From Pyronema omphalodes (taxonomy: Eukaryota > Ascomycota > Pezizomycetes > Pezizales > Pyronemataceae): a stretch of 28,372 nt of DNA. How positions within the stretch are numbered: the first letter of the stretch is position 1; the number at the start of each line of letters is the position of its first letter. The notes beneath the pieces are model-generated. The model saw nothing but the letters and a program-made list of their open reading frames with translations. It had not been told where the DNA came from and searched no databases. The translations under genes were made by a program, and so were the position numbers. Location: the NCBI GenBank assembly GCA_024516155.1, contig JAJJXM010000157.1:1-28372 (forward strand), given 5' to 3'. Below, in pieces: positions 26,063-28,372 of the stretch.

Positions 26063-27473
26063 TGTCACACCCTATAATGTGTGAAGATAGAATTGGTATC
26101 ATATATAACGCTATGGAGAATATGGCAAACTCGACAGGAGAATGAATAATTGAGTTAGTATCCCGGGCCGGAACCCCCAGAGGAGCTCCGGCTAGCCACG
26201 TCACGTGATTCGTGACTTTCCGATAGGACCTCACAAGGATCCCGGCCCGAGGCGTCGAAACTATTATTCACTGTCAGTTTGGAGGACTCAGGACGGAGAA
26301 GAGGAAAGGAACACTTACCTCAAGGGTGTCGACTTACCCTTGAGACAACTACGAACGACGCTGATGGAGAACGAAGAAGACGACGAAAGGTCACCTCCTT
26401 ATACCTGAGGAGTGTTCGGCAATACACGGCTACGATAGGGGCTGCATAGGAACAGAAGATTCCAGGAGGATGCAGATGCGGCGCAAGGATATCATCCGGT
26501 GTTACTAGTTGGGTGAACAGTGGGGCGAAAGATAAGGCAGGGTCTAGTCAGCAAACAGGAGTGGAATGCAGGACAAGGGTCAACAGTGCATTGGCATGAG
26601 ACAACGTCCAGCAGGGAACTCCATTCAGGAAACCTGTTTGATAGAACTGATATGACGCGTCCTTGGGCCTAGAGCTGCCAACTTGGAACAAGACGGCGTT
26701 TGCATCCACACCAGGGTGTGGCTGCGCGCAAGTGCGCGCAGGTGGGGCACATATGACATCACACAGGAATGTGACGGAGTAATCCAGTCCGGTAGGGCAT
26801 CAGGATGCCTTATGATGTCAGTGACCTCTACTTGCAATCGAGATTCTCTAGGGAGATCTATGATGGCGCGACTCATACGATAAATGACTCATGCGTCATT
26901 ATCACAAGAGTTCATGCATGATGCAGTCAGACGGAGTTGCCCTCCGGTGAGACTCATAACCCCAGCACCTCATTGGAAGGTGTGGTAGTACGGTGAGCGA
27001 TTTCAAGGATTAATCTGACCAGGGCGAGCATTATGCAAGTGAGCAATCAATTTAATCGCGCGCTTAGCATGATGCAAGCCTCAGCAGATGCGTCACAGCC
27101 TTGACTCATGTCTTATCTCCTAAGCTCAGTTTGGCAGTTGGTTCCCCAAGGAAGGCTGGGCGAATTTGTAGACGAAAGTCTATAAAAGACCCTATGTCTT
27201 CCCTCTGTCTCCTCCATCATCATCCATTGATCCTATACGCGACGATACCATATCTACACCAACGAATACCTCCGAAGACGACCCTTAAGTTTATTCGGCC
27301 TGTGATCGATTGATTTACTTCCTAGCTTTATCTTTGGAACAAGCTCTATTAGTTCTTGGGAACGAAGTGTCTGTTAGTTCTTAGGAACGAAGTGTTTGTC
27401 TACATCCAGGACGAAGCACTCAGGTTACAATCGAAAAAGCCTCTGCATAGTCAGGACTGTGCCCAGGTTCACA
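26063..27473 (+). repeat. 3' LTR of element E
   Basis: 1411 bp, same length as 18520-19930. I find no difference between the two on reading through. Non-coding. Confidence 0.95.
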
Positions 27474-27478
27474 GTCCA
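27474..27478. repeat. Target-site duplication of element E, right
   Basis: GTCCA, matching 18515-18519. Confidence 0.93.
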
Positions 27479-28372
27479 CAACTACCCAAATTGCATCACA
27501 CCCATTGGACCATGGTAATCCTGTTACGAAGTCCATTGATATGTCCTGCCAGGGTCTTTCTGGGATAGGTAGTGGGCGTAGGATACCGAACGGGGCGTGT
27601 CTGGTAGGTTTCGAACGTTGGCAGGTATGACAATTTCGAATATATCTTTCCACGTCTGTCCTCATCTGGGGCCACGTATAGGTTCTTGAGAGGTATTCTA
27701 ATGTTTTAGATCTACCTGGGTGTCCAGCCGTAGGAGAGTCGTGGTGTTGTTGCATTAGGTGTAATCGTAGAGGTTCGTAATTCGGGACCCATAAACATCC
27801 CCGGTAGAGTAAACGGTTATTGTTTACTGTACATTCAGCTAATGTAATGTCTTTACAATAACGAGTGTTATCGTTTAGCATTTCAATAACCTTAGTAGGG
27901 AATGGGTCTTTCTCGTAGGCTTCCGTGAAGAGCTGGGATAAGGTGGGGTTTGTTTGTTGTAGGTCCGGTATTACGGTTTGTTGCGAATTCGTTATTGTTT
28001 GTTGATTACTGGGGGTAACAGCCGCAACGTGAAGGATATTCTCTGGCTTAATGATCGTTGTGTGGTTCTCTAGGGAGCGTTCATCCCCCTCTTTAGGCAG
28101 ATCTCCGGATCGACGAGTCAGTGCGTCTGGTTTACCGCCTGCGGTACCGGGGCGGTAAACAATCTTAAAATTAAACTGAGACAAGAACTGGGACCAACAG
28201 GGCTTGACGGCGGTTCAAGAGCTTTGTCGAAGTAAAATATTCCAGATTCTTATGATCTGACAGTACTCGAATGGGGTTAATAACAGACTTGTAATTCGGG
28301 ACGCCATTCTTCGAAAGCCCGGACGATAGCCATGAGTTCTTTATCATATATCTCATAATTACATTCGGCGGG
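27474..28372 (-). pseudogene. pol: Pol middle part (RNase H end, integrase N-half), family-3 copy F
   Basis: This is the upstream half of the pol of copy F on the minus strand, entering from the right edge. In order: RNase H ([12 protein letters not shown] near 28360, then [20 protein letters not shown]), connector [16 protein letters not shown], integrase HHCC finger (QQHHDSPTAGH ... NCHTCQ) and first catalytic Asp in SMDFVTGLP. It ends WVVVD at the element E boundary, continuing at 18519. Frame breaks: one between RNase H motifs near 28285-28295, and a one-base gain near 28200 (GCC CTGT TGG where an Arg codon is expected). Extending the frame past 27474 leftwards enters the LTR of element E and is not real. 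Confidence 0.88.

Larger units (their letters stand above)
18520..27473 (+). mobile_element. Complete, apparently intact Ty3/gypsy family-2 element E
   Basis: An 8954-bp element with 1411-bp LTRs at both ends (constant offset 7543, no difference found by eye), target duplication GTCCA, primer site, full gag, full pol with all catalytic motifs, and a polypurine tract. It sits in the integrase gene of copy F. Identical LTRs and open frames indicate very recent insertion and probable competence. Its base composition and codon choice (many A/T-ending codons) differ from the C-rich family 1, so the families have separate histories. Confidence 0.96.

Overview
The window looks like a stretch of fungal repeat DNA built almost entirely from LTR retrotransposons of the Ty3/gypsy type (Metaviridae, chromovirus branch). 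I see no host gene, tRNA, rRNA or CRISPR array. C-terminal chromodomains on three different Pol proteins, Tf1-like self-priming signals and the codon choice point to a filamentous fungus, probably a basidiomycete; that assignment is inference. At least three families are present, each with several generations of copies inserted into one another.

Left half (1-15766, family 1, + strand). Copy A enters from the left edge (gag 2-736, pro-pol from 712). A 739-bp non-autonomous hAT-like element (2787-3525, 8-bp target duplication) interrupts its RNase H end. A complete younger family-1 element, B (4317-10724), interrupts its integrase, with target duplication GTAGT and 530-bp LTRs that I find differing at one base. 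A resumes at 10725 with the end of integrase and the chromodomain, then an LTR (11630-12138), a 164-bp stub of a second leader, and a 32-bp LTR tail (to 12334). This composite sits inside an old reversed family-2 LTR (12335-12846), which itself lies in an older broken family-1 pol, copy C (12847-15766).

Middle (15767-17470). A 45-bp spacer with a perfect hairpin separates the 3' LTR of C from a reversed family-1 LTR (15812-16330), giving a roughly 0.5-kb tail-to-tail inverted repeat. Next comes the 1140-bp LTR of family 3 on the minus strand (16331-17470), unusual for its scattered telomere-type AACCCTAA motifs, GATA palindromes, CACGTG boxes and a 21-bp G+C-rich tandem repeat.

Right half (17471-28372). 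Copy F of family 3 (minus strand, decayed) is split by element E of family 2 (18520-27473, + strand, target duplication GTCCA). E has two 1411-bp LTRs that look identical, an intact 719-codon gag and an intact pol of about 1244 codons, so it is the best candidate for a currently competent element.

How the parts work: Gag supplies the particle and RNA-binding zinc knuckle. Pol is made by a -1 frameshift at the end of gag and carries protease, reverse transcriptase, RNase H, integrase and a chromodomain that would direct integration to marked chromatin. In both families 1 and 2 the sequence 2 nt after the 5' LTR is complementary to a site in the LTR itself (9 and 12 nt), as in the self-primed Tf1 element, and no ordinary tRNA-type primer site is visible. 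Family 1 also carries an 80-codon leader ORF whose substitutions between two copies are mostly synonymous, so it appears to encode a real protein that I do not recognise.
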